Assembly (NCBI GenBank): GCA_949710005.1
Contig: OX453277.1
Location: 7,780,427-7,844,426 of the forward strand
DNA from: Ricordea florida
Lineage: Eukaryota > Cnidaria > Anthozoa > Corallimorpharia > Ricordeidae
DNA: 64,000 nt
Direction of reading: 5' to 3'
A program made the translations under genes and the position numbers. Each line of letters begins with the position of its first letter. Position 1 is the first letter of the stretch. The notes under the pieces were generated by a model. The model was not told where the DNA came from, searched no databases, and saw only the letters and a list, made by a program, of their open reading frames with translations. This document shows, in pieces, positions 11,861 through 20,817 of this stretch.

Positions 11861-12023
11861 TACTTGGATAATAATATACATGCAAAAATTTCAGCATGCT
11901 CATTGGCTGAGAGCACGTCAATTAATCCCAAACAGTGCAGAAAATTGAAATTGAGTGCAAAAAGTTGAAATTGATGGCAGAAAGTTGAAATTAAATTTTT
12001 GCATGTATATTATTAACAAGTAA
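11861..12023. repeat. palindromic repeat
   Basis: ATTACTTG and AATAATATACATGCAAAAAT on the left pair with the right arm ending CAAGTAAT. The loop has three variants of AAAGTTGAAATT. It looks like a small MITE without genes. Confidence 0.55.
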
Positions 12024-12228
12024 TCACATGATTTCGAGTGCAATTTGGGATAAATCAGCACGAGTAAATTTTTCAAAGGCTAACCAAATTGCACGAGCCC
12101 GTAGGGCGAGTGCAATTTGTAGTCTTTGAAAAATGTACGAAAAATTTACTTTACGAAAAATTTAAGAAATGTATGAAAAATTTACTCGTGCTGATTTATC
12201 CCAAATTGCACTCGAAATCATGTGATTA
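12021..12228. mobile_element. palindromic MITE flanked by TA
   Basis: Long inverted arms begin ATCACATGATTTCGAGTGC and end in the reverse complement, with TA on both sides, suggesting a TA-target (mariner-like) non-autonomous element. It directly abuts the previous palindrome. Confidence 0.6.
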
Positions 12229-12387
12229 CCTATACAAATATTGGATAATGTCAGACTGGGCTCATCCTGATCCGGTGGTAAATAATCAAGTCTGCGGCAC
12301 TCTAGTTTGAAAGGTTGGAGTTTTATCTCACAAAAGTGGAGTCGAGTTCTCTTTTCTTCTCAATTATTGTTGCTACCACTCAGTTAC

Positions 12388-12591
12388 AGGGATGGCGAAT
12401 GGTCCTTCGAAAACTTTGGGTCTCGCAAAATTTTAGTCAAAATTCACGGGTCTCGCAGTCTCGATTTATATACGAAAGAGTCTCGCACTCAAAACACTTT
12501 TAAGTCTCGGTCTCGCAATCTAAAAAGTCAAGATGTCTCGGGCTCGCAAAGAAAAACGCTGGTCTCGCCGTCTCGCATTTACCATTCGCCA
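12388..12591. mobile_element. MITE rich in 'gtctcg', interrupted near its right end by the Polinton-type element
   Basis: The left end is AGGGATGGCGAATGG. The matching inverted right end is split: CCATTCGCCA ends at 12591 and resumes after the big element with CCCCT, ending at 28658. AGTTAC flanks the whole at 12382-12387 and 28659-28664, a 6-bp duplication of this MITE's own insertion. Its interior is a degenerate array of GTCTCG units. The Polinton-type element therefore landed about 5 bp from the MITE's right terminus. Confidence 0.75.
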
Positions 12592-12651
12592 AGTAGATGT
12601 AAAAAGCGGACTCCAGGACAATTTTAGCTTATAAGCTAATTTTGACAAAGA

Positions 12652-13210
12652 TTTTGTCAGTGATTTCACAAAATCAAAGATTTAACAAAGTACATGTCGG
12701 ATGATCGGGTGGGCGGGTGGGTACCTTTGTGAAATTGTTAAGTTTCTGATAATCAATGAATAGCGTGGGCGGGCCTTCGCCAAACCGGTACCAAACCGCC
12801 ACCAAGCCGATACCAAACCGATATCAAGCCTATATGAAATTGGCGCGGAGCAGGCCCCAACATAGTCTATGTGAAATTGATACTAAGGCTATGTGAAGTC
12901 ATATAAAATCTGATGTCGGGTTTCAAGACAGTTTTGTCAGTGATTTCACACAATCAAAGATTTAACAAAGTACATGTCGGATGATCGGGTGGGCGGGTGG
13001 GTACCTTTGTGAAATTGTTAAGTTTCTGATAATAAATGAATAGTGTGGATAGGCCGCCGCAAAGTCGATACCAAGCCGATGTTAAGCCGTCACCAAGCTG
13101 CCGCAAAACTGCCGCCAAGTCTATATGAAATTGACACGGAGCCAGCCCCAACATAGTCTATATGAAATTGATGCCGGGTTCCAAGACAATTTAAGTTTAA
13201 GCTAATTTTG
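12652..13210. repeat. 280-bp tandem duplication inside the terminal repeat
   Basis: A unit starting TTTTGTCAGTGATTTCACA at about 12652 recurs 280 bp later at about 12932. It includes CATGTCGGATGATCGGGTGG and the GGTACCTTTGTGAAATTG segment. The first ~115 bp of the units are nearly identical and the distal parts diverge. The mirror copy lies at about 28030-28588. Confidence 0.8.
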
Positions 13211-13275
13211 ACAAAGATTTTATAAAAAAATTGAATTCTAAAACAGATTTAAAGGATTAAAATGATTTGATAAAG
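13205..13275 (+). promoter_or_regulatory. promoter region of polB within the inverted repeat
   Basis: It contains ACAAAGATTTTATAAA, then TTCTAAAACA, then GATTTAAAGGATTAAAA just before the ATG at 13276. The same sequence, inverted, precedes the gene at 27566-27964. GATTTAAGGATTAAAA also precedes the DUF2738-like gene, so it is a candidate motif for replication-type genes. An upstream ATG at 13262 opens only a two-codon frame. Confidence 0.55.
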
Positions 13276-16200
13276 ATGGAACAGAAAAACAGTTCGAATT
13301 TTATAGAAAAGCTAAAACAAGCTATTGATGAAAATGGCAAAGATTTAAAAAGATTAATAGTAAAGCAGCTAACGAAAATTATGAAAGAAAAAGGTAAGAA
13401 AGTACCAAAAAATGTGGTTCTCGAGGAGTTGCGCAAAATACCAGAAATTTCTGCGGTTTTAGATAATAAAATACAAGGATTAATTATGGATGAGCCAATA
13501 CCTGAGATTAATGTTCCAATTTTAAAACCAAACAAAGTTTTTAATTGGGGAAATTATTCATATAAGGTGTTGGATGAAGAGGAGTTTTCTAAAAAGTTTA
13601 GGGATTTAATCCGCAAAAATGTTGTAAAAATTACTAATAATAAACCACAAAAACCTAAAAGAAAGGTAAATATATCTGATAGTGTGAGAGATGAATTGAA
13701 GGAAAATGCTAATCGATTTGTTCCAAAAGATCAACAAAGAGCATTGAGGGGATATCTAAAAACCTACAGGATAGATGGGCAAAAAGGGTATGGTCCCAAA
13801 ACATTTATTAATAAAATCAAACCAAAAGTTATTGATCTAATTAAAAAGCAAAAGAAACCGATAAAGATAAAATTTTTATTTACATGTAAGTTTATAAAAA
13901 AGAATCCTGCCACAAGTCAAACCGATGAAAATTCGGGATATTTTCATTCAACCGTAGAAACGATTACTTCATCAACTGATTTATCTGAATTATTTAATAC
14001 TATGACAAATACGTTACTTGAAAAGGTTGAAAAGTTTCAAAATGAAGGTTCTGGGTGGCAATTCTATCAAGTTGAATATTTTGATATCAACATCGATCCT
14101 TTTGAACCTTTTGTTGGAAGTTCATATATTAATTTACCAAAAAAATTAGCAATAAAAAATGCGATTATTAATGTTAGGAATGAGAATGATCATGAGTGTT
14201 TTAAGTGGGCTGTAACTTCTGCTGCGTATAAAAAAGATATTCACCCAGAGAGAAAAAACAAAGAAATGATCGAAAATTCGAAGAACTTCAACTGGTCGGG
14301 AATAGAATTCCCCACTTCATTAAAACAGATTGATAGGTTTGAAAAGCAAAATCCCTATTACACGATTAATGTCTATGGGTATGATAATGATGATGTATAT
14401 CCACTAAGAATAAGTAAAAAACAAAAAGGTTATTTAATCAACCTACTTTTAATATCAGAAGATGAAAATAATCATTATTGCTGGATAAAGAATATGAGTA
14501 GATTGTTAGCCGCGAAAGTTAGTAAACACAAATCTAAGATGTATTTTTGCCCAAGATGTTTAAACGCATTTCAGTCAGAAAAATCATTGGAAAAACATCT
14601 AGAATACTGCGGTACAAATAAAGAAGTTAAGATTGAAATGCCAAAAGATGAAGATGGAAATCCAAAGTATATTAAATTCAATAATTATAATAGAAAAATG
14701 CGTGTACCGTTTGTTGTATATGCAGATTTTGAGAGCTTTCCTGAGAAAATACATACCTGTTCGCCGGATGAAAGCGAAAGTTATACTAATCAATATCAGA
14801 AACATAAAGCATCAGGATTCAGCTATCTAATAAAGTCTTTTGATGATAAAATATTTCCACCCAAGCTTGTGCAATATACCGCCAAATCCCCAGATGATGA
14901 TATCCCTCAGATATTTGTGAATAATTTGGAGCAAGATATTAAGGAAATTTATAATAATACAAAATATCATAAGAAGGTGGGGGCTATGTCAGAAATGGAT
15001 AAAAAAGAATATGAAAATGCTACTCACTGTCATATATGTGAAGAAAAATTAGGAGAAGATAAGGTATTAGATCACTGTCACCTTACAGGAAAGTATAGAG
15101 GAGCAGCTCATAATGAATGTAACTTAAATTATAAGATTCCAAAATTCTTTCCAGTTATATTTCACAACTTATCTGGATATGATGCGCATCTTTTTATAAA
15201 GAATCTCGGTGCAACAGAAGGTAAAATAAACTGCATACCAAATAATGAGGAAAAGTATATTTCTTTCACAAAGCAGATTGTGGTTGATGAATTTACAAAT
15301 AAAGAAGGCAAGCAGATTGAGGTGAAGCGTGATATTAGATTTATAGATTCATTTAAATTTATGTCAACAAGTTTAGAAAAATTAGTGGCTAATCTACCAA
15401 AAGAATCTTTTAAAAACTTAAATATTTTCTGTGAAGGCGAAGAATTAAAGTTATTGCTGAGAAAGGGCGTATTTCCATATGATTGGTTTGATGGATTAGA
15501 TAAACTCAGTACAAACCAACTTCCACCAAAGGATGCATTCTATTCAATACTAAACGATGAAAATATATCAGATAATGATTATAAACACGCACAAAATGTT
15601 TGGGAAACTTTCAATATGGAAACTATGAGGGATTATCATGATCTTTATCTTAATTCAGATGTATTACTTTTAGCTGATGTATTCGAGAATTTTAGAGATG
15701 TTTGTAGTAAAAACTATGGATTAGATCCAGCACACTATTATACGGCGCCCGGATTAGCTTGGGATGCCGCATTAAAGATAACAAAAGTAAATTTAGAGTT
15801 GTTAACTGATATAGATATGCTGCTTATGATTGAGAAAGGTATTCGAGGCGGAGTATCTATGATTTCTACTAGATATGGAAAAGCAAACAATAAATACATG
15901 AAAAACTTTGATATTAACAAAATAATAAGTTATATTATATATCTCGATGCAAATAATTTATATGGTGGGGCAATGAGTAAACCACTACCTACTCACGGTT
16001 TTAGATGGATGAATGAAAAAGAACTTACATACTGGAAAAATATGCCCTGCATACTAGAGGTTGATTTAGAATATCCAACTCACCTTCATGATTTACATAA
16101 TGATTACCCGCTTGCTCCAGAGAGACTTTTAATTAATAAGGTTGAGAAACTAATACCAAACCTTAACAATAAGAATAATTATGTAGTTCATCATGAAACA

Positions 16201-17157
16201 TTAAAACTTTATGAAAGTCTTGGATTAAAAGTTACAAAAATTCATAGAGGAATTACATTTGAAGAATCAGCTTGGTTAAAACCATACATTGAATTGAATA
16301 CTAACTTGAGAGCTAAAGGAAATAACGATTTTGAAAAAGATTTCTTCAAACTTATGAATAATTGTGTATTTGGCAAAACTATGGAAAATATTAGAAATAG
16401 GGTTGATATTAAATTAGTTACTAATGAAAAAGATGCGAAAAAATTAATATCAAAACCTAACTATCAACATCGCACTATTTTTTGCGAAAATCTTGTAGCC
16501 ATCCATATGAAGAAAACAAAGTTAGTATTCAATAAACCAGTTTATTTAGGTATGTGTATTTTAGATTTAAGTAAAACAATAATGTACGATTTTCATTATA
16601 ATTATATAAAACCAAAATATGGAGAAAAAGCAAAATTGTTGTTTACAGATACAGACAGTCTTGTTTATGATATAGAAACAGAAGATTTCTATAAAGATAT
16701 AAGTCCAGATGTAAAGTATAAGTTTGACACAAGCAACTTTCCCAAAAATCATTCATCAGGTATTGAGACAAATGTAAACAAAAAAGTTATCAATATGTTT
16801 AAAGATGAAGCCGGCGGAAATCAGATAGCTGAATTTGTTGGTCTGCGAGCTAAGCTATACTCCTACAGGATGGATAATGGAGAAGAGATAAAAAAGGATA
16901 AGGGGGTAAAGACATCAGTAGTAAAAAAGACCATAAACTTTGATGATTATAAGAGATGTCTATTCAATAAAGAACCTCAGATGAGACGGATGAATGTAAT
17001 CAGAAGTCGCCTACATGATGTTTATACTGAAACGGTTAATAAAGTTGCGCTATCTGCTGATGATGATAAGAGAATCATTTGTAAAGATGGAATAAATACT
17101 TTCGCTATAGGCCATCACCGTTTCAAAACAGAATCTGGCGGAAGTTCTATATCATAA
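13276..17157 (+). CDS. polB: protein-primed family B DNA polymerase with zinc-finger and endonuclease VII-like modules
   Basis: 1,293 residues from the ATG at 13276 (MEQKNSSNF). Order of features: a lysine-rich N-terminal 200 residues; a C2H2-type finger near 423-447 (CPRC...H...C); exonuclease motif I with YADFESF (Asp at about 484); an HNH/endonuclease VII-like insert near 585-620 (CHIC, LDHCHLTG, CNLNYK); exonuclease II HNLSGYDAHLF; exonuclease III SDVLLLADVFE; polymerase A LDANNLYGGAM (about 891); polymerase B NNCVFGKTME (about 1029); and polymerase C FTDTDSLVYD (about 1125). This is the DNA_pol_B_2 type that replicates linear genomes from a terminal protein; the long N-terminus may supply that function, which is inference. 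The last 43 bp overlap the convergent integrase gene. The first codons lie in the terminal repeat. Confidence 0.95.
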   Translation: MEQKNSSNFIEKLKQAIDENGKDLKRLIVKQLTKIMKEKGKKVPKNVVLEELRKIPEISAVLDNKIQGLIMDEPIPEINVPILKPNKVFNWGNYSYKVLDEEEFSKKFRDLIRKNVVKITNNKPQKPKRKVNISDSVRDELKENANRFVPKDQQRALRGYLKTYRIDGQKGYGPKTFINKIKPKVIDLIKKQKKPIKIKFLFTCKFIKKNPATSQTDENSGYFHSTVETITSSTDLSELFNTMTNTLLEKVEKFQNEGSGWQFYQVEYFDINIDPFEPFVGSSYINLPKKLAIKNAIINVRNENDHECFKWAVTSAAYKKDIHPERKNKEMIENSKNFNWSGIEFPTSLKQIDRFEKQNPYYTINVYGYDNDDVYPLRISKKQKGYLINLLLISEDENNHYCWIKNMSRLLAAKVSKHKSKMYFCPRCLNAFQSEKSLEKHLEYCGTNKEVKIEMPKDEDGNPKYIKFNNYNRKMRVPFVVYADFESFPEKIHTCSPDESESYTNQYQKHKASGFSYLIKSFDDKIFPPKLVQYTAKSPDDDIPQIFVNNLEQDIKEIYNNTKYHKKVGAMSEMDKKEYENATHCHICEEKLGEDKVLDHCHLTGKYRGAAHNECNLNYKIPKFFPVIFHNLSGYDAHLFIKNLGATEGKINCIPNNEEKYISFTKQIVVDEFTNKEGKQIEVKRDIRFIDSFKFMSTSLEKLVANLPKESFKNLNIFCEGEELKLLLRKGVFPYDWFDGLDKLSTNQLPPKDAFYSILNDENISDNDYKHAQNVWETFNMETMRDYHDLYLNSDVLLLADVFENFRDVCSKNYGLDPAHYYTAPGLAWDAALKITKVNLELLTDIDMLLMIEKGIRGGVSMISTRYGKANNKYMKNFDINKIISYIIYLDANNLYGGAMSKPLPTHGFRWMNEKELTYWKNMPCILEVDLEYPTHLHDLHNDYPLAPERLLINKVEKLIPNLNNKNNYVVHHETLKLYESLGLKVTKIHRGITFEESAWLKPYIELNTNLRAKGNNDFEKDFFKLMNNCVFGKTMENIRNRVDIKLVTNEKDAKKLISKPNYQHRTIFCENLVAIHMKKTKLVFNKPVYLGMCILDLSKTIMYDFHYNYIKPKYGEKAKLLFTDTDSLVYDIETEDFYKDISPDVKYKFDTSNFPKNHSSGIETNVNKKVINMFKDEAGGNQIAEFVGLRAKLYSYRMDNGEEIKKDKGVKTSVVKKTINFDDYKRCLFNKEPQMRRMNVIRSRLHDVYTETVNKVALSADDDKRIICKDGINTFAIGHHRFKTESGGSSIS

Positions 17158-18092
17158 GGAATAACTTGTAATTCTTCCCTTACAAAACCTCGTCTCGGGC
17201 CATCAACCAAATAATATAAAACCGGCTGATTAGGTGAAACCACACTTCTAGAAATATCATAAACTTTTATACTCCAAATGGGATCTGTAGCTCGCCTTTT
17301 TTCACCACCCTCAAGTTCACCCGGAGATAATAAGTATCTAACCCTAACCCCAATTGGTAATCTAACCTCATCAAGCCCCACCACGCGTTTATAATTTTTA
17401 GGTTCAACATCGAGTTCTTTCATTTTTATAGCCTCATCGGGCTCTTTACCGGTTATTCTTGTTTTTGTATTATTCAAAGTTTTTAGAATAGCCGGCAATC
17501 TTTTCACCCATATTCTAGATCTGGTATCACTAATCATTTCCTGCGCATATTGATGGCTAAATAATCTTTCTCCTAATATTCTATTTGCATTTTCCACAAA
17601 TGCTTGAGCTCTATGATTACCAGCTTCACTTCTTTGTATCCCCACATTATGGTAATTCATGAGTTTACCAACTTCGCCCATAAATTCTTTTCCGGGATCA
17701 ACCATTAATGTTTTAGGGTATTTCAATCTTCTAGAATATATTTTTGTAAAAGCTTCTGATATCTCTCGACTTTCTTTTGAAGTTAATGGCTCCGCATCTT
17801 TATATCTCGAGGCGATATCAACCACAACTAACGCATATTTATATGTTTTTCTCCCAACTTTATCATGCGGTAAAAATAATAAATCTGCTTGGTGAATCTG
17901 ATTTGGTTTATCCACAGTCCAATGCGGCCTAGGTATATACTTTGGAGACGGAAGATAGATTTGCCATATTGCCTGTTTCTGTAACCATTGTTTTGCCTCA
18001 TTTTCACTTACTTTCGCTTTCTCAGCTAATTTAGGAATCGCGGAATATCCTTTCCAATACCCCCCAGCCGAATAATATATTTTTGACATCAT
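17115..18092 (-). CDS. rve-family (retroviral-like) integrase
   Basis: 325 residues. The N-terminal ~50 residues may form a helical DNA-binding region (AEKAKVSENEAKQWL). The RNase H-like core has the D,D-35-E triad: Asp70 in HQADLLFLP, Asp132 in LMVDPGKEF and Glu167 in RAQAFVENAN. A ~100-residue C-terminal domain follows (VRVRYLLSPGELE, then DPIWSIKVYDIS), as in Polinton and Ty3-type integrases. It inserts the element's DNA into the host chromosome, making the short target duplication seen at the ends. The gene is convergent with polB, overlapping its last 43 bp, and divergent from the 65-residue gene across 32 bp. The frame is intact and all catalytic residues are present. Confidence 0.93.
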   Translation of the reverse strand: MMSKIYYSAGGYWKGYSAIPKLAEKAKVSENEAKQWLQKQAIWQIYLPSPKYIPRPHWTVDKPNQIHQADLLFLPHDKVGRKTYKYALVVVDIASRYKDAEPLTSKESREISEAFTKIYSRRLKYPKTLMVDPGKEFMGEVGKLMNYHNVGIQRSEAGNHRAQAFVENANRILGERLFSHQYAQEMISDTRSRIWVKRLPAILKTLNNTKTRITGKEPDEAIKMKELDVEPKNYKRVVGLDEVRLPIGVRVRYLLSPGELEGGEKRRATDPIWSIKVYDISRSVVSPNQPVLYYLVDGPRRGFVREELQVIPYDIELPPDSVLKR

Positions 18093-18102
18093 TTAAAAAT
18101 TA

Positions 18103-18120
18103 ACAAAGTATTTTATAAAT
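18103..18120 (+). promoter_or_regulatory. shared upstream box of the 65-residue gene
   Basis: ACAAAGTATTTTATAAAT, 22 bp before the ATG at 18125. A near-identical box sits at exactly the same distance before the capsid gene. It lies in the 32-bp divergent interval with the integrase gene. Confidence 0.55.
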
Positions 18121-18124
18121 TAAA

Positions 18125-18322
18125 ATGGTGGAGGAAGAAAAAACAAATTTTAGCGAATATCAAATTAATCTTATGAAAAAAATTATTAGAAAAAAAATTC
18201 TATATATGGAAGATGGTGATAAAATTTTTAATATTATGATTTTAATTCCTGAGGCGAGAGAAGATTTATTAAAACATATTGAAAAATTAAAGAATAATAG
18301 TGCAAAGGGGTTTAAAGGTTAG
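18125..18322 (+). CDS. small uncharacterised protein, 65 residues
   Basis: Begins MVEEEKTNFSEYQINL. It is charged and mostly predicted helical, with an isoleucine/lysine-rich middle (MKKIIRKKILYMEDG), no signal peptide and no membrane segment. I do not recognise it. It sits immediately before the capsid gene (22 bp apart) and shares its upstream ACAAAGTAT box, so both are probably expressed together. A capsid-associated or regulatory role would be a guess. Confidence 0.65.
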   Translation: MVEEEKTNFSEYQINLMKKIIRKKILYMEDGDKIFNIMILIPEAREDLLKHIEKLKNNSAKGFKG

Positions 18323-18340
18323 ACAAAGTATCTTATAAAT
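18323..18340 (+). promoter_or_regulatory. shared upstream box of the capsid gene
   Basis: ACAAAGTATCTTATAAAT, 22 bp before the ATG at 18345, overlapping the end of the preceding gene. It differs at one position from the box at 18103-18120. Confidence 0.55.
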
Positions 18341-18344
18341 TACA

Positions 18345-19595
18345 ATGACTTCTGAAAAAATTAACCCAAATAGAATTCCAAGAGAACCCTTTGGTTTGAA
18401 GGCAGAATCAACATTAAATCGAATTACTCTAAATCCATCCACGGCCAGCCCCGGCGAAACATTATATATAAATATTCCAAAACTTTCTGAGAATTTAGTA
18501 ATTGTACCCGGAAGTGTATCTCTTCTATTTGATTTAGATGTTGAGGGTCATGCAAATAATACGGTTGTTAATAATGTGGGAAGGAATCTTGTATCTAGAT
18601 TAAAAGTTCTTTTTGGAGGTGAAACATTACAGGATACTCAAAGATATGATTTATTTCAAACATATCATGATTTATTTTTAACCGAAGAAGAGCGAGAAGA
18701 TAAATTAAAACAAGGTATTTCTTCTGAAAACATTAGAAAACTTAGAACAAATGCGGGCGATGCAAAGAAAACATCAAGCGAAGCAAAGGAAGCAGCTCTT
18801 GCAGTAGTACATAATACTAAGTATAGAATACCAATAGATCACCCAGTTTTAAAAGATCATGGGGTTTTTTATCCAAAAGCATTAGAAAATCATTTAATAT
18901 TTGAGATTACACTAGCCTCACTTCATGATATTATTAAATATTCAGATGTAACAAAAGCACCATCATATTCAATCAAAAACTTAGAGTTAGAATATTCTTC
19001 AATTTCAAGCGAATACTTGGCGCGTGAAGCAAAAGCAGCATACCAAGTTGGTAAAGGATTCTTTTATGAAAATATTACTTTACACAAAACTTTTACATTT
19101 AAAGTAGCCACCGATGAGGTTATTAATCAACATATTAATTTACCAAGAAGATCAATGACTGGAATATTATTTTTGTTTACTCTGCCACATGTCGGTGGAT
19201 TAAGAGATTCTGAAAAATTTTATAATCCTGGTATAACTTCTGTTAATATTGATGTTGATGGCGTACCAAATAGAATATACTCTAGGGGGATGATTCCATC
19301 TGATCTTTGGGAATCCGTGAAAAAACGCTTTCATAGAGATGATGGTTTACAAATTTCATTAAAAGAAGAAGATTTTTACACGGATAAGTTTGCTCTTTGG
19401 GTTGATACTAGAACTCACCCAGATAATGGTATTCATGGCGGAGGACTAGCTCTAAATAATACACATGATGGCGTAAAAATAGAAATTAAAAGGAAGGTAA
19501 AAAATACCGCAGAAACAGTAATTTGTTATATGTTTGTTGTTGCTGATGCAATGATGGAAATAATGAATTCAAGTTTGAGATCAATTAAGTACTGA
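18345..19595 (+). CDS. probable major capsid protein (double jelly-roll type)
   Basis: 416 residues, no membrane segment, beta-rich throughout. It begins MTSEKINPNRIPREPFG. Supporting segments are VPGSVSLLFDLDVEG followed by NNVGRNLVSRLKVLFGGE, a lysine/alanine-rich loop near 130-150, IPIDHPVLKDHGVFYPKAL, and a second half with FYNPGITSVNIDVDGVPN and TRTHPDNGIHGGG. Two successive beta-rich halves, the size, and the position directly before the packaging ATPase gene match Polinton and adintovirus-like capsid genes. The fold is inferred from composition and context, not from a specific motif. It would form the hexagonal capsomers of an icosahedral particle. The gene is intact. Confidence 0.7.
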   Translation: MTSEKINPNRIPREPFGLKAESTLNRITLNPSTASPGETLYINIPKLSENLVIVPGSVSLLFDLDVEGHANNTVVNNVGRNLVSRLKVLFGGETLQDTQRYDLFQTYHDLFLTEEEREDKLKQGISSENIRKLRTNAGDAKKTSSEAKEAALAVVHNTKYRIPIDHPVLKDHGVFYPKALENHLIFEITLASLHDIIKYSDVTKAPSYSIKNLELEYSSISSEYLAREAKAAYQVGKGFFYENITLHKTFTFKVATDEVINQHINLPRRSMTGILFLFTLPHVGGLRDSEKFYNPGITSVNIDVDGVPNRIYSRGMIPSDLWESVKKRFHRDDGLQISLKEEDFYTDKFALWVDTRTHPDNGIHGGGLALNNTHDGVKIEIKRKVKNTAETVICYMFVVADAMMEIMNSSLRSIKY

Positions 19596-19598
19596 GAA

Positions 19599-19606
19599 TC
19601 TAAAAA
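19599..19606 (+). promoter_or_regulatory. TCTAAAAA box upstream of the packaging ATPase gene
   Basis: TCTAAAAA starts 31 bp before the ATG. A short palindrome, CATAA-TG-TTATG (19607-19618), lies between the box and the ATG. It is one of seven similar modules in the element. Confidence 0.6.
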
Positions 19607-19629
19607 CATAATGTTATGATACAAAAATC

Positions 19630-20256
19630 ATGGAAGATTTACGAGATAAAATCCCATTTCATTGTATAATAACTGGGCCAACAAATTGTGGAAAAACAAA
19701 GTACTTAATTGAACAGCTCCGAGGTCCTTTCCGAAAAGTTTTTGAATATATTGTTTTAATTTGTCCAACTTATTCTAAAAATAAAACATATCATAATTTC
19801 GCTCGCGGGGACAAGAGATTCTTTGTATTATCACCCGATGCAAGTAATCTCGATGAGATTAATGAATTGTTAAATGATTGTCAAACTTTATTCTCTGGGC
19901 TCAATACATTAATAATTTTAGATGATTGCGCTGTATCAACCGATCTGAAGAAAAGATCTAATAAATTTATAGATTTAGCATTCTCCGGAAGGCACCATGG
20001 TTTATCAATGTGGGTTCTCACCCAGCAATTAACATCAATAGCAAAACCATTCCGGGAAAATGTAGCCTGCGTTGTTACTTTCCATAATCCATCGCAGAAA
20101 GGCATGAAAATGTTTTTTGAAGATTATGGCGGTGATTTGGATTATGAATTGGGTAAAAAATTTATACAATTATTAAAAACTGAAAAATATTCTAGGTTAT
20201 GTTTATCTTTGCGCCATCCATTTAATTGCTATTTAGAGATACCCGAAGTGATTTAA
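19630..20256 (+). CDS. A32/FtsK-like genome-packaging ATPase
   Basis: 208 residues. Walker A is GPTNCGKT (residues 16-23). Walker B is TLIILDDC (about 93-100), and a motif III-like segment VLTQQLTSIAKPFREN follows at 129-144. This arrangement is typical of the HerA/FtsK-superfamily packaging ATPases shared by Polintons, virophages and nucleocytoplasmic large DNA viruses. They pump viral DNA into preformed capsids. The gene follows the capsid gene by 34 bp, the usual order. A TCTAAAAA box and a short palindrome precede it. Confidence 0.92.
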   Translation: MEDLRDKIPFHCIITGPTNCGKTKYLIEQLRGPFRKVFEYIVLICPTYSKNKTYHNFARGDKRFFVLSPDASNLDEINELLNDCQTLFSGLNTLIILDDCAVSTDLKKRSNKFIDLAFSGRHHGLSMWVLTQQLTSIAKPFRENVACVVTFHNPSQKGMKMFFEDYGGDLDYELGKKFIQLLKTEKYSRLCLSLRHPFNCYLEIPEVI

Positions 20257-20261
20257 CAAAG

Positions 20262-20780
20262 ATGACAAACGTTGAAGATTATATTGAAGAAAAGACAGAA
20301 GTAAAAGAGGGAAAAGATAATGATGAACTTGAAATAAAACAAGAATCACTTGCCATTCTCGCGGCACTCGGAACAACAAAGGAATATTTAGGGGTTGAAA
20401 TGAGTTTGGGCGATATAAAAAAATTATCGGAACGCGATGTAGAAAAATATTTTAACCGGTATCAAGCGGTAATGGGTAAGAAAATTAACGGCGGATTGGT
20501 AGATTCATCCCTTCAATTAGTTTCCAAACTTATTTCATATTTAGTTCCGGTTGATGATATAGAAGCTCTTTGCGATGATTTGAAGAAGGATGATTTGGTT
20601 AATCGCGAATTAACAAACATTGTTGGGTTATTAGCATTGAAAGCAGGAAGACTGGCAGCACTTGCTAGCGGATTATTTCAAGTAGCTAAACACATTAAAT
20701 TCAACAAAGAACCAGTAAATTCTAACACAACTAATCAGGAAACTAAGCAATCTACTGAAGGTGTTGATACTGTTTACTAA
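20262..20780 (+). CDS. uncharacterised helical protein, 172 residues
   Basis: The start chosen is MTNVEDYIEEK at 20262, 5 bp after the ATPase stop codon; a longer frame opens at 20226 inside the ATPase gene but uses a non-ATG codon. The first 40 residues are acidic. The protein has amphipathic helices and one moderately hydrophobic stretch (LALKAGRLAALASGLF, about 130-145), then a Thr/Asn-rich tail. ATTTAACAAAG directly precedes the ATG. No family is recognised. Its position in the capsid/ATPase cluster suggests a virion role (inference). Confidence 0.7.
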   Translation: MTNVEDYIEEKTEVKEGKDNDELEIKQESLAILAALGTTKEYLGVEMSLGDIKKLSERDVEKYFNRYQAVMGKKINGGLVDSSLQLVSKLISYLVPVDDIEALCDDLKKDDLVNRELTNIVGLLALKAGRLAALASGLFQVAKHIKFNKEPVNSNTTNQETKQSTEGVDTVY

Positions 20781-20785
20781 ACAGA

Positions 20786-20793
20786 TCTAAAAA
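20786..20793 (+). promoter_or_regulatory. TCTAAAAA box upstream of the 147-residue gene
   Basis: TCTAAAAA lies 32 bp before the ATG, followed by a TTATTT...AAATAA palindrome at 20795-20815. Confidence 0.6.
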
Positions 20794-20817
20794 CTTATTT
20801 GCGGCATTTAAATAACA

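Larger units (their letters stand above)
12592..13290. repeat. left terminal inverted repeat of the Polinton-type element
   Basis: 699 bp, matched end to end by 27950-28648; paired coordinates always sum to 41240, so there is no net indel between arms. The outer part is G+C-richer with degenerate CCAAGCCGATA units. The inner part is A+T-rich and contains the promoter and the first five codons of polB. The inner boundary falls at 13290/13291, inside coding sequence. Confidence 0.92.

Noticed and set aside
12954-13154. 66-residue ORF duplicated in both terminal repeats
   Set aside because: Spans the tandem-repeat and CCAAGCCGATA-type region, has no coding signature, and is duplicated only because the repeat is.
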